Source: CAVALG01 sp045576295
Lineage (GTDB): Bacteria; Bacillota; Clostridia; Oscillospirales; Acutalibacteraceae
NCBI GenBank assembly: GCA_045576295.1
Contig: JAZNGF010000036.1
Span: forward strand, 1-60,002
DNA length: 60,002 bases
Direction: 5' to 3'
Shown: piece after piece, positions 16,711 to 24,521 of the stretch
Numbering within the stretch: the first letter of the stretch is position 1
Layout: every line of letters begins with the position of its first letter
Translations under genes and position numbers: made by a program
Notes under the pieces: generated by a model
Told to the model about the DNA's origin: nothing
Seen by the model: only the letters and a program-made list of their open reading frames with translations
The model's database searches: none

Positions 16711-16857
16711 AAGGTTGGCGTTTTGCAAAACGCGAACGTTGCGTAAGGCCCAATTATGGGGCTTGAGGCTTGCAGTTGCCACAGCTATCATCATCCCCGC
16801 TTTGCTCGGAAGCTAATCTCGGGGTGCCTTGGCTGGGTTTGTGATTGCCAAACCTTT
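16711..16857. ncRNA. Candidate structured RNA, family not recognised
   Basis: Within the 448-bp gap between tRNA-Arg and proS, 147 bp are closed by AAGGTT-GGC (16711-16719) and GCC-AAACCTT (16847-16856). Inside are a perfect palindrome GCGTTTTGCAAAACGC (16718-16733), AAGGCCC/GGGGCTT (16745-16764) and CCCCG/CGGGG (16795-16824). A second copy of the closing arm, GCCAACC at 16667-16673, could pair instead with GGTTGGC. No 6S, SRP, T-box or other family motif was found. The coding strand is uncertain. Confidence 0.5.
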
Positions 16858-16867
16858 CATTTAACAC

Positions 16868-16896
16868 TTGAAAAACCGTTTCGCGCGATATATAAT
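16868..16896 (+). promoter_or_regulatory. Sigma-A promoter of proS
   Basis: TTGAAA (16868-16873) and TATAAT (16891-16896) with a 17-bp spacer. The resulting leader of about 90 nt contains a GC-rich stretch (GCGGCGG...CCGC) before the start codon. Confidence 0.82.
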
Positions 16897-16991
16897 TAAT
16901 CTGTTATAGATGTTTAAAGGGTGCGGCGGCAAATTCCCGCCCGCTAAAATCATAGCCGCGAAAGCGCTTTGCGGCAGATAAGGAGAAAACA

Positions 16992-18425
16992 ATGGCAGAC
17001 CAAAAACTTGTTAAAGAAATAACCTCAATGGAGGAAGATTTTGCCCAATGGTATACCGATGTTGTGCTTAAAGCCGAGCTTATCGACTATTCAAGCGTTA
17101 AGGGCTGCATGATAATCAGGCCTTATGGCTACGCCATTTGGGAAAACATTCAAAAAATACTCGATGGAATGTTCAAGGCAACAGGGCACGAAAACGTTTG
17201 CATGCCTATGTTTATCCCTGAAGGCCTTTTACAGAAAGAGAAAGATCACGTTGAAGGCTTCGCACCCGAGGTTGCTTGGGTAACAATGGGCGGTAACGAA
17301 CAGCTTGAAGAAAGGCTCTGCGTTCGCCCCACCTCTGAAACATTGTTCTGCGAGCATTATGCGCATATTATTCAGTCATATCGCGACCTGCCCAAGCTTT
17401 ACAACCAGTGGGTATCGGTTGTTCGATGGGAGAAAACAACAAGGCCGTTCCTTCGCTCGCGCGAATTCTTATGGCAAGAGGGCCACACCATTCACGCAAC
17501 CGCAGAAGAGGCACAGGCCGAAACCATTCAAATGTTAAATGTTTATGCCGAATTTTGCGAAAAGCACCTTTGTATGCCTGTTGTTCGCGGAATTAAAACC
17601 GCTAAAGAGCGTTTTGCAGGTGCCGAAGAAACCTACACAATCGAAGCACTCATGCACGATGGCAAAGCGCTTCAAAGCGGAACATCGCACTATTTTGGCG
17701 ATGGTTTTGCAAAGGCTTTCAACATTCAGTATGTTAATAAAGAAAATAAGCTGACAAACCCGTTCCAAACCTCTTGGGGCGTTACAACAAGGCTTATCGG
17801 CGCCATTATTATGACCCACGGCGACCAAAGCGGTTTAGTATTACCGCCCGATGTTGCGCCGGTTCAGGTTGTTGTTATTCCGGTTGCATCACATAAGCCC
17901 GGCGTTTTAGAAAAATCGGCCGAGGTTACCGATAGGTTAGCAAAAATCGCAAGAGTGAAGCTTGACGACCGCGATCAGTCGCCCGGCTGGAAATACGCCG
18001 AGCACGAAATGCGCGGTGTACCGCTTAGATTAGAGCTTGGACCCCGCGACATTGAAAACAACCAGTGCGTTATTGTTCGCCGCGACACAAGAGAAAAAAT
18101 CACCGTTTCGCTTGATGAACTTGAAACCGAAATTCCAAGAATTTTGGCTGAGTACGGCGAAGCGCTTTATAACCGCGCACTCGAACGCCGCGAGGAAATG
18201 ACCTACACTGTTGAAACACTCGATGAAATGATTAAAACCGCCGAAGAAAAGCCCGGCTTTATTAAGGCTTACTGGTGCGGCTGCCGCGAATGCGAAGATA
18301 AACTTAAAGAGCTTGCAGGCGTAACCTCAAGGTGCATTCCTATGAACGAAGAGTACGAGGGCGGCAAATGCGTTTGCTGCGGCAAAGAAGCAAAAGATAT
18401 GCTCTATTGGGGCAAGGCTTATTAA
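16992..18425 (+). CDS. proS: Prolyl-tRNA synthetase, eukaryote/archaeal type
   Basis: Charges tRNA-Pro. The 477-residue protein lacks the long editing insert of the E. coli form and has the class II core: MIIRPYGYAIWENI (about 36-49), RPTSETLFCEHYA (about 112-124), RWEKTTRPFLRSREFLWQEGHT (about 144-165) and GDQSGLVLPP (about 275-284). A C-terminal zinc-ribbon-like tail has CGCRECE and CVCCGKE. AAGGAG lies before the ATG. It is monocistronic or coupled with the lipoprotein 25 bp downstream. Confidence 0.95.
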   Translation: MADQKLVKEITSMEEDFAQWYTDVVLKAELIDYSSVKGCMIIRPYGYAIWENIQKILDGMFKATGHENVCMPMFIPEGLLQKEKDHVEGFAPEVAWVTMGGNEQLEERLCVRPTSETLFCEHYAHIIQSYRDLPKLYNQWVSVVRWEKTTRPFLRSREFLWQEGHTIHATAEEAQAETIQMLNVYAEFCEKHLCMPVVRGIKTAKERFAGAEETYTIEALMHDGKALQSGTSHYFGDGFAKAFNIQYVNKENKLTNPFQTSWGVTTRLIGAIIMTHGDQSGLVLPPDVAPVQVVVIPVASHKPGVLEKSAEVTDRLAKIARVKLDDRDQSPGWKYAEHEMRGVPLRLELGPRDIENNQCVIVRRDTREKITVSLDELETEIPRILAEYGEALYNRALERREEMTYTVETLDEMIKTAEEKPGFIKAYWCGCRECEDKLKELAGVTSRCIPMNEEYEGGKCVCCGKEAKDMLYWGKAY

Positions 18426-18450
18426 TAAACTTTAAATTTAGGGTGAAATT

Positions 18451-19326
18451 ATGAAAAAGATTTTAGCAGTTGTTTTATGTTTAGCATTGGCGCTCTGCCT
18501 TACCGCCTGCGGCGACCCTGCCGAAAAGGCGCTTGAAAAATGGGATGACGACGGCGTTTTAAAGGTTTTGGCCATAGGCAACAGCTTCTCGGTTGACACA
18601 TTCGAATACGCTTACGACATTGCAAAGAGCGCAGGCGTTGAAAAAATTGTGCTTGGCAACCTTTATGTTGGGGGCTGTTCGGTAGACGGGCATGTTTACA
18701 ACGCGCAGATCGACGCCGCTACATACGAGTATTACACTAATACCGACGGCAAGTGGAACGCGGTTGGCAACTATAAAATGGGTGATGCCATAAAGGCAGA
18801 AAATTGGGATTATATCTCAATGCAGCAGGTTAGCGGCCAAAGCGGCCAGCCCGAGGCATACGAACTGCTCCCCAAACTTGTGGAATATGTTAAGGAAAAC
18901 GCAAACAAAGATGCAACCTTTGTTTGGAATATGACCTGGGCCTATGGGCAAACAACAACCCACGAAGATTTCGCGGCGTACGACAGCGACCAGATGACAA
19001 TGTATGAAGCCATTGTTGACACTGTTAACGAAAAAATTGTCGATAACAAAGATTTTGCTATTGTAATACCTTCGGGCACCGCTATTCAAAACGGCAGAAC
19101 ATCATTCATTGGCGATGATTTCACAAGAGACGGCTATCACCTTTCATACGATTTAGGCCGTTATGTGGCGGGTCTTACCCTTGTTAAGCAGTTAACAGGC
19201 AAATCGATTGATGATATTGAGTTTGCTCCCGAAGGCGTAACTGATGAGCAAAAGGCTGTTGCTATTGAATCGGCAAACAATGCTGTTGAAAACCCGTTTG
19301 AGGTAACACAGTCGAAAAACAAATAA
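18451..19326 (+). CDS. Lipoprotein with DUF4886 (SGNH-hydrolase-like) domain
   Basis: A 291-residue exported protein. The signal peptide MKKILAVVLCLALALCLTACG ends in a lipobox with Cys20. The mature part shows VLAIGNSFSVDTFEY (about 39-53), the block I nucleophile motif of SGNH hydrolases, SMQQVSGQSG (about 122-131) and RDGYHLSYDLGRYVAG near residues 225-240 with a late Asp/His pair. A surface esterase or deacetylase acting on glycans is plausible for DUF4886 but not shown. The start lies 25 bp after proS, behind TTTAGGGTG. Confidence 0.82.
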   Translation: MKKILAVVLCLALALCLTACGDPAEKALEKWDDDGVLKVLAIGNSFSVDTFEYAYDIAKSAGVEKIVLGNLYVGGCSVDGHVYNAQIDAATYEYYTNTDGKWNAVGNYKMGDAIKAENWDYISMQQVSGQSGQPEAYELLPKLVEYVKENANKDATFVWNMTWAYGQTTTHEDFAAYDSDQMTMYEAIVDTVNEKIVDNKDFAIVIPSGTAIQNGRTSFIGDDFTRDGYHLSYDLGRYVAGLTLVKQLTGKSIDDIEFAPEGVTDEQKAVAIESANNAVENPFEVTQSKNK

Positions 19327-19356
19327 TTTACGAAACTCAAAAAAGATAACCTTTTA

Positions 19357-19385
19357 AAGGCACACTTCCGCGCGAAGTGTGCCTT
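19357..19385 (+). terminator. Stem-loop after the DUF4886 gene
   Basis: A perfect 12-bp stem, AAGGCACACTTC with GAAGTGTGCCTT, closes on CGCGC. It is not followed by a T-run (GAGTCTG), so terminator function is only probable. Confidence 0.55.
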
Positions 19386-19477
19386 GAGTCTGTTAAGGAG
19401 TGGCTAAGGCTACAAAAGTAAAATCTTAGCGCACGGTTGGTGTAATTTAGTAAATTGTGCCGCAATACAAAAAACAG

Positions 19478-19507
19478 TTGACAAGCGGCATATAAAAATG
19501 AGATAAT
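19478..19507 (+). promoter_or_regulatory. Promoter of rsmD-coaD
   Basis: TTGACA (19478-19483) and GATAAT (19502-19507) with an 18-bp spacer, about 50 bp before the rsmD start. Confidence 0.75.
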
Positions 19508-19560
19508 AGAGTGTACATATATAGTTTTGTGTGTGTATTTTAGTCGAAACGGAGATTTAT

Positions 19561-20106
19561 ATGAGGGTAATAACCGGAACAGCGCGCGGAAAAAGGCTTA
19601 AAGAGCTTAAGGGTGATAATGTTCGCCCAACGACCGACCGCGTTAAAGAAGGTCTTTTCAGTTCTATTCAGTTCGATATTGAAGGCAGGCGCGTGCTCGA
19701 TTTATTTGCGGGCTCGGGGCAGCTTGGCATTGAAGCCTTAAGCCGCGGCGCCGAAACCGCCACCTTTATCGATAATTCAATTGAATCGGTTGAAATAGTT
19801 AAAGAAAACCTTAAAACCACAGGCCTTGAAAAACAGGCCATAGTGTTCCGAAGCGATTATTCTGATTTTCTGTCGGCGTCAAAATCGGTTTACGATATTG
19901 CTTTTATCGACCCCCCTTTTGCCGAAGGGCTTTGGGAAGATGCATTAAACAAGGTGTGCCGGGTTATGAGCGCGGCGGGCATTATTATATGCGAACACCC
20001 GAGTGATGTTGTTCTGCCCGAATCTACCGAAGGTTTTAGGGTTAGAAAGCAATACCGTTACGGGAAAATTTTGGTAACTATCTACGCAAGAAGCAGGGAG
20101 CAATAA
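19561..20106 (+). CDS. rsmD: 16S rRNA (guanine-966-N2)-methyltransferase
   Basis: SAM-dependent methyltransferase of 16S rRNA. 181 residues from ATG 19561, chosen over the upstream in-frame start at 19531 because ACGGAG lies just before it and the protein then begins MRVITGTARGKRL as the family does. The motifs are RPTTDRVKEGLFS (about 22-34), SAM motif VLDLFAGSGQLGIEALSRGA (about 45-64) and the catalytic FIDPPF (about 116-121). Its stop overlaps the coaD start by one base. Confidence 0.95.
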   Translation: MRVITGTARGKRLKELKGDNVRPTTDRVKEGLFSSIQFDIEGRRVLDLFAGSGQLGIEALSRGAETATFIDNSIESVEIVKENLKTTGLEKQAIVFRSDYSDFLSASKSVYDIAFIDPPFAEGLWEDALNKVCRVMSAAGIIICEHPSDVVLPESTEGFRVRKQYRYGKILVTIYARSREQ

Positions 20107-20603
20107 TGAAAGAAAGAGTAGCAGTTTGCCCGGGCAGCTTCGACCCGGTTACAGTGGGGCATATTGATATTATTAAACGTGCCGCAACAATGTTCGATAA
20201 GGTTATAGTTGCGGTTATGACAAACAGCGTTAAAAACCCCACATTTTCCACCGAAGAACGGGTTAATATGCTAAAGTTAGCCACCGCCAGCATAGAAAAC
20301 GTTACCATAGATACCTTCGGCGGCCTTTTAGCGGTTTACACCACTAAGGTTGGGGCAAGTGCAGTTGTTAGAGGTCTTCGCGCCGTGTCAGACTTTGAAT
20401 ACGAATTCCAAATGGCGCTAACCAACAAAAAGCTCAACCCCAATGTTGAAACGGTATTTTTAACCACAAGCGAGCAAAACCTTTATTTAAGTTCAAGCAT
20501 GGTAAAGCAAATCGGCAGCATGGGCGGCGATATTAAAGATTTCGTTCCCGAATCGATTCACGAATTCGTGCTTAAAAAATTAACAGGAAAGGAAGTAAAA
20601 TAG
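20106..20603 (+). CDS. coaD: Phosphopantetheine adenylyltransferase
   Basis: Fourth step of coenzyme A synthesis: 4'-phosphopantetheine plus ATP to dephospho-CoA. The 165 residues begin with CPGSFDPVTVGHIDII, carrying the T/HxGH nucleotide motif, and contain VRGLRAVSDFEYEFQMA (about 88-104) and the loop YLSSSMVKQIGSMGG (about 125-139). The rsmD-coaD order is widespread in Firmicutes. Confidence 0.97.
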   Translation: MKERVAVCPGSFDPVTVGHIDIIKRAATMFDKVIVAVMTNSVKNPTFSTEERVNMLKLATASIENVTIDTFGGLLAVYTTKVGASAVVRGLRAVSDFEYEFQMALTNKKLNPNVETVFLTTSEQNLYLSSSMVKQIGSMGGDIKDFVPESIHEFVLKKLTGKEVK

Positions 20604-20604
20604 A

Positions 20605-21066
20605 ATGAATATGGACGAATTAATTGAACAGTTAGACGAAGCCCTTGAGGGAGGTATGAAACTCCCCGGTAAGAAGGTTGTTTTAAGTGCTGAAACAGTT
20701 CGCGCTATTATTGATGATATGAATATGACAATGCCTAACGAAATTAAGCAGGCAAAGGTTATCGTGGCCGACCGCGCCGATATTATCACCAACGCAAAAC
20801 GCGAAGCCGACACAATCATCCGCGCAGCCGAAGAACGCGCAAAGGCAATGGTTGCTCAAGAAGAGATTACCAAACTTGCTCAGGCAAAGGCTGCTGAAAT
20901 TATTTCAACAGCTCAGGCAAAATCAAAAGAAATGCGCAAAGCAGCTCAAGATTTTGTTGATGATATTATGCGCCGCGCCGATGAAGGCTTAACCGAAAAC
21001 CTTTCGGCAGTTCGCAAAACTCGCGCATCGCTTAAAAACGGCGCAAACACAGCGCAGCCCAAATAA
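20605..21066 (+). CDS. Conserved coiled-coil hypothetical protein
   Basis: A 153-residue hydrophilic protein, rich in Ala, Lys, Glu and Met, starting two bases after the coaD stop. Residues about 45-145 form one long predicted helix or coiled coil (IKQAKVIVADRADIITNAKR onward) with the spacing of DivIVA-like or ATPase-stator-like proteins. The N-terminal 40 residues (MNMDELIEQLDEALEGG) look like a short separate domain. No enzyme motif is visible. I believe relatives sit next to coaD in other Clostridia, which would argue for a conserved structural role; that is recollection. Confidence 0.75.
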   Translation: MNMDELIEQLDEALEGGMKLPGKKVVLSAETVRAIIDDMNMTMPNEIKQAKVIVADRADIITNAKREADTIIRAAEERAKAMVAQEEITKLAQAKAAEIISTAQAKSKEMRKAAQDFVDDIMRRADEGLTENLSAVRKTRASLKNGANTAQPK

Positions 21067-21081
21067 TTAATTTAATAGTTT

Positions 21082-21116
21082 AAGGCCGCCCGTGTAGCTT
21101 TCGGCGCGGCCTTTTT
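21082..21116 (+). terminator. Terminator after the coaD operon
   Basis: GGCCGC pairs with GCGGCC across a 16-base loop, followed by TTTTTA. It lies about 15 bp after the stop of the coiled-coil gene. Confidence 0.75.
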
Positions 21117-21133
21117 ATTTAAAGGAGAGCGCT

Positions 21134-21751
21134 ATGGGAGAATTTAAGGTTTTAAACAACGATGAATTAAACGAAACCGCTGCACAACCGCAAGAAACCG
21201 AAGAACTTCAAGAGGCTTTAAAAACCGCCGAAGAAACTGCGGAAGAAATTGCCGAAGAAGCGGCAGAAGAAATCTTGAAAGAAGCAGTGGCAGAAAAAAC
21301 CGCCGAAGCAGAAGTCTCTACTGAAAAAGCAGTGGCAGAAGAAATCGCGGAAGAGGAAAGCGAACCCGCACAGCAATCGGCAAGATTGGAAAAGCCCAAA
21401 AAAGAAGCTAAAAAGGCAAAGAAAAAAAGTAATTCAGGCAGTGAACCTCTTTTAAGAGTGCTGGCTGAACTGCCCATAGCGCTGGTTGTTATAATAGGCT
21501 TTTTGCTTTGGGGGTTTTTGGGGCACGGCTTTAATGTTTCGTGGGTGCTGTTTTTGCTTATCCCGCTGTTTCATTCATTAATCGATGCCATAATTCATAA
21601 AAACGCCGCGCGTTTCGCATTCCCTGTTTTGGTGGTTTTTGTTTACTGCTTACTCGGGCTTATGCTAAATATGTGGCACCCATATTGGGTTTTATTTTTA
21701 ACCATTCCGGTTTACTACACAGTTGTGAACGTTATTTCAAAAAAGAAATAA
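21134..21751 (+). CDS. Membrane protein with Glu/Ala-rich N-terminal tail
   Basis: A 205-residue protein in two parts. Residues 1-85 are a low-complexity acidic tail of EEIAEEAAEE-type repeats, followed by a lysine patch (PKKEAKKAKKK, about 89-99). Residues about 110-203 hold four hydrophobic helices (ALVVIIGFLLWGFLG, WVLFLLIPLFHSLID, FAFPVLVVFVYCLLG, YWVLFLTIPVYYTVV) ending in KKK. The C-terminal part resembles small two-to-four-helix membrane domains of unknown function in Clostridia. It has a GGAGAG site and stands alone between a terminator and a riboswitch. Confidence 0.75.
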   Translation: MGEFKVLNNDELNETAAQPQETEELQEALKTAEETAEEIAEEAAEEILKEAVAEKTAEAEVSTEKAVAEEIAEEESEPAQQSARLEKPKKEAKKAKKKSNSGSEPLLRVLAELPIALVVIIGFLLWGFLGHGFNVSWVLFLLIPLFHSLIDAIIHKNAARFAFPVLVVFVYCLLGLMLNMWHPYWVLFLTIPVYYTVVNVISKKK

Positions 21752-21769
21752 CCGAAGCATAAATTTGCC

Positions 21770-21985
21770 GTCGGGGGAATCAGGTGAAAATCCTGAACAA
21801 GCCCGTTGCCGTGATGTGCATTAAAAACTGTTTGCCTTACCCTTAAAGCCGTATATAAGGGGAAACGCCATTGAAGAAATCTTTGAGAAGGCGGCAAACA
21901 GGCGCACCTTCAGTCGGAATATCCTGCGGCAAAAGCCTCTGCCAGCTGCGAGCGCCGGCGTGAACTTGTTCAGCAGGGGAAATAA
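21770..21985 (+). ncRNA. Cobalamin-type riboswitch
   Basis: The leader contains GGGGAATCAGGTGAAAATCC, then AAGCCCGTTGCCGTGATG, and towards its end CAGTCGGAATATCCTGCGGC, matching in order the conserved blocks of cobalamin riboswitches, though the usual GCCACTG is changed to GCCGTGA. Downstream, CTTGTTCA (21965-21972) is complementary to TGAACAAG (21794-21801) inside the aptamer, a possible switching pair. It lies about 20 bp before the ribosome site of the lipoprotein gene, which suggests translational control. Confidence 0.82.
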
Positions 21986-22004
21986 ATTTAAAGGAGAAAA
22001 GATC

Positions 22005-22460
22005 ATGCAAAACAAAGCAAACATTTTAAAACGTATGCTGTCATTCATTCTTTGCATAATGCTTATTACGGCTATAGCATTGTCAGGTTCGGGATGCACC
22101 GCTTACAACACTTATAAGTCTGTTACCGAAACAGGTAGCAGCGCCGAGGCGGAGATTGAAACGATGGGTGAGGGCGCAACCGAATTCAACTTCACCGTTA
22201 CAAACGCCGAAGGCGAAAGCACCGCCTACATTATTAAAACCGATAAGAAAACGGTGGGCGACGCACTTCTTGAGCTTGGGCTCATTGAAGGCGATGCAGG
22301 CCCTTATGGCCTTTATGTAAAAACGGTTGACGGTGTTACTCTCGACTTTGAAAAAGACGGAAAGTATTGGGCGTTTTATGTTAACGGGGAATACGCTGTG
22401 TCGGGCGTTGATGCAACCGAAATTGAAAACGGTGCGAGCTATACGTTTAAGGCAGAATAA
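22005..22460 (+). CDS. DUF4430 (transcobalamin-like) lipoprotein
   Basis: 151 residues from ATG 22005, selected because AAAGGAG lies 8 bp before it; an in-frame ATG at 21960 falls in the riboswitch. The signal peptide ends near IALSGSGCTAY, an imperfect lipobox. The mature domain (about 50-150) has VGDALLELGLI, DAGPYGLYVKTVDGV and GKYWAFYVNGEYAVSGVD, the pattern of DUF4430, related to the C-terminal domain of transcobalamin. The riboswitch upstream and the S component overlapping its stop suggest it captures corrinoid at the membrane. Confidence 0.86.
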   Translation: MQNKANILKRMLSFILCIMLITAIALSGSGCTAYNTYKSVTETGSSAEAEIETMGEGATEFNFTVTNAEGESTAYIIKTDKKTVGDALLELGLIEGDAGPYGLYVKTVDGVTLDFEKDGKYWAFYVNGEYAVSGVDATEIENGASYTFKAE

Positions 22461-22978
22461 TGAAGCCAAACATTAAAGAAATAGCGGTTTTCGGAATGCT
22501 CGGGGCTATGATGTTTGCCTCGAAAATCCTAACCGAGCTGCTACCCAACATTCACTTAATTGGCGTTTTCATTGTGGCAATAACGCTGGTGTTCAGGGCA
22601 AAAGCATTATACCCAATCAGCGTTTTTGTTTTAATAACCGGCTTTTATGCAGGGTTCGATGCCTGGTGGCTGCCCTATATTTACATTTGGGCGGTTTTGT
22701 GGGGCTTTGCAATGCTAATACCGAAAAAAACGCCAAAAAAGGCGCTGCCGCTTGTGTGCATGGTGGTGTGTGCGCTTCATGGATTTTTATATGGAACGCT
22801 TTATGCCCCGGCGCAGGCGCTTTTGTTCGGGCTTGATTTTAATGGTATGATAACCTGGATAATCGCGGGGATCCCCTTTGATTTAATTCACGGGGTTAGC
22901 AACTTTTTCTGCGGAATGCTTATAGTTCCAATAGCGGCAGTTTTAAGGCACACCAACCGTTATATATCAAAAACATAA
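22460..22978 (+). CDS. ECF-type transporter S component, probably for cobalamin
   Basis: A 172-residue very hydrophobic protein with about six helices (KEIAVFGMLGAMMFASKILTE at the start). It has the size and N-terminal amphipathic stretch of ECF S components. Its ATG overlaps the stop of the lipoprotein gene (TAATG), so the two are translationally coupled. No EcfA or EcfT gene is in the window, so it would use a shared energising module encoded elsewhere. Substrate is inferred from the riboswitch and the partner and cannot be read from the protein. Confidence 0.82.
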   Translation: MKPNIKEIAVFGMLGAMMFASKILTELLPNIHLIGVFIVAITLVFRAKALYPISVFVLITGFYAGFDAWWLPYIYIWAVLWGFAMLIPKKTPKKALPLVCMVVCALHGFLYGTLYAPAQALLFGLDFNGMITWIIAGIPFDLIHGVSNFFCGMLIVPIAAVLRHTNRYISKT

Positions 22979-22990
22979 ATAAACTCAAAA

Positions 22991-23018
22991 AATCGGGTGG
23001 CTTTGGCCGCCCGATTTT
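22991..23018 (+). terminator. Terminator of the DUF4430-ECF operon
   Basis: An 11-bp stem AATCGGGTGGC/GCCGCCCGATT with one G-U pair and a short loop, followed by TTTTC. A second hairpin (GGCCT...AGGCC, then ATTTTTT) follows at about 23043-23075. Confidence 0.75.
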
Positions 23019-23114
23019 CGCATTAACCTAAAAACAAAAAGCGGCCTCGGGTATACCCCAAGGCCATTTTTTAATGCAAACAATTTTGTGGTTAACATAA
23101 ACCGTTCTTTTTAT

Positions 23115-24425
23115 TTAAAACTTATTAACATAAACCAAATACGGTAAGTCGGTGTCGGGGTTATCGCTGATATCCCATATATATGTTGCCATAACAGCTC
23201 CAACATTCACATAAACCGTTAACCCATACAAACCTTCTATTGGGGGGTCAATTGCGGGGTTTTTAGGTTTTAAACTTGTTAATGTTTCGCGGTTTGTATA
23301 TGTTTGATCAGGGAAAAGTTTAATTTCCTGTTCTGTTTTAACAACAACTCTGTCAAGTGGCTCGTTGTCGAAAATGGATTTGTTTCCGTCAATTAAGTGT
23401 GTATCAATAGACCAATCCGATGTTCCGAATTCAAACGAAAAGGGAACTTGAGGAAACTGCAGATCGTAAATTCCGGAACCCAAAGAATCGGTTTCATACG
23501 AGTCGCCCAAAATTGCTTTTATTTGGTTAAGTGTAAGCCCTATAAAATCAGAAGGGTAGTAAGTTTTTGTGTTGTTTGAAGCTGTTGAACCCTGTTCCAC
23601 CTGAGATTGTTCTGAATGCTCAGATTTTTGCGGTGGGAAAATCTCGGCCAAATCTTCTTCACTAAGGTTTAACGGGTTATCATAGGTTCCCGGTTTCATT
23701 TTATAATCTTCATCTTCCGGGGCAACATAAATGTCTAAATTTTTGTTATAGTCTTGTTCAGATACATACTCTCCATCAATCTCATAGCATCTAACATAAA
23801 CTCCGTCTTGCGTGTAAAGGTCGGTTTTTTGCTTGATTTCGTTGGCTTCTTTTTCGTATGATGTATATTCCGATTCCCCATCAACCGATAAAATATCAAA
23901 GGTTTTTAAGGTAACCATCTCAGAACCGTCGTATGTGCAGATTTTTCTGGTTGCAGATTGATAATACGAACCATCGCGGCCGATTGAGAAATATAATAAA
24001 ACATGCTCGGATGCTTCAGTGTCATACACCAGTTCTAAACTATCACCACCCATTGATCCCCCGCTATAAGCAGCTTCGGATATCACCTCCACCTTTTCAT
24101 CTTTAATGGCCAAAAACACCGTTGAAGTGAGCGGACCTCTTATACCTAACTCACCAGTCACGGTAAGCAACAGCTCGTAAGATTTATCTTGGTTAAAATC
24201 GAACAGGCAGCTCTGAATTTCAAGATTGTCGGTTTCGTTTGTTCCCATATACTCGATATATTCGTCTAAAGCGCCGCCCAGCAAATGCTTTGTGTAAATT
24301 TTAGCATCGCGCAAATAGCATTCTTCGGCAGAAAGTTCTTTAGTGTCGCCCGTCTTTTTAGCGCTACACGCACAAAGTGTGAATAATAAGGCGAATATTA
24401 GCGCGGCAGATATAAACTTTTTCAT
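23115..24425 (-). CDS. Hypothetical lipoprotein
   Basis: A 436-residue exported protein with signal peptide MKKFISAALIFALLFTLCAC and lipid-anchor Cys at 20. The N-terminal half contains CLFDFNQDKSYELLLTVTG (about 73-91), an FG-GAP/calcium-loop-like segment, followed by many strand-forming stretches. A hydrophilic Ser/Gln-rich linker (about 265-287) joins a C-terminal domain with SDFIGLTLNQIKAILGDSYE. I do not recognise a named family. It is a single gene ending against the convergent DUF4430 operon. Confidence 0.75.
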   Translation of the reverse strand: MKKFISAALIFALLFTLCACSAKKTGDTKELSAEECYLRDAKIYTKHLLGGALDEYIEYMGTNETDNLEIQSCLFDFNQDKSYELLLTVTGELGIRGPLTSTVFLAIKDEKVEVISEAAYSGGSMGGDSLELVYDTEASEHVLLYFSIGRDGSYYQSATRKICTYDGSEMVTLKTFDILSVDGESEYTSYEKEANEIKQKTDLYTQDGVYVRCYEIDGEYVSEQDYNKNLDIYVAPEDEDYKMKPGTYDNPLNLSEEDLAEIFPPQKSEHSEQSQVEQGSTASNNTKTYYPSDFIGLTLNQIKAILGDSYETDSLGSGIYDLQFPQVPFSFEFGTSDWSIDTHLIDGNKSIFDNEPLDRVVVKTEQEIKLFPDQTYTNRETLTSLKPKNPAIDPPIEGLYGLTVYVNVGAVMATYIWDISDNPDTDLPYLVYVNKF

Positions 24426-24521
24426 TTTTGTTCCCCCTAAAAAATCGAAATTTTTCGTAATTATAACATATTAACCTTTTATTTACAACACTTTTAGCGC
24501 ATTACAACAAACCTTCGTGCC

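Noticed and set aside
16711..16857. 6S RNA, SRP RNA or another T-box before proS.
   Set aside because: There is no GGAAGCAGCC-type SRP loop, no TGGNACCGCG T-box, and the length and multi-hairpin layout do not fit 6S. It is kept only as an unassigned candidate.
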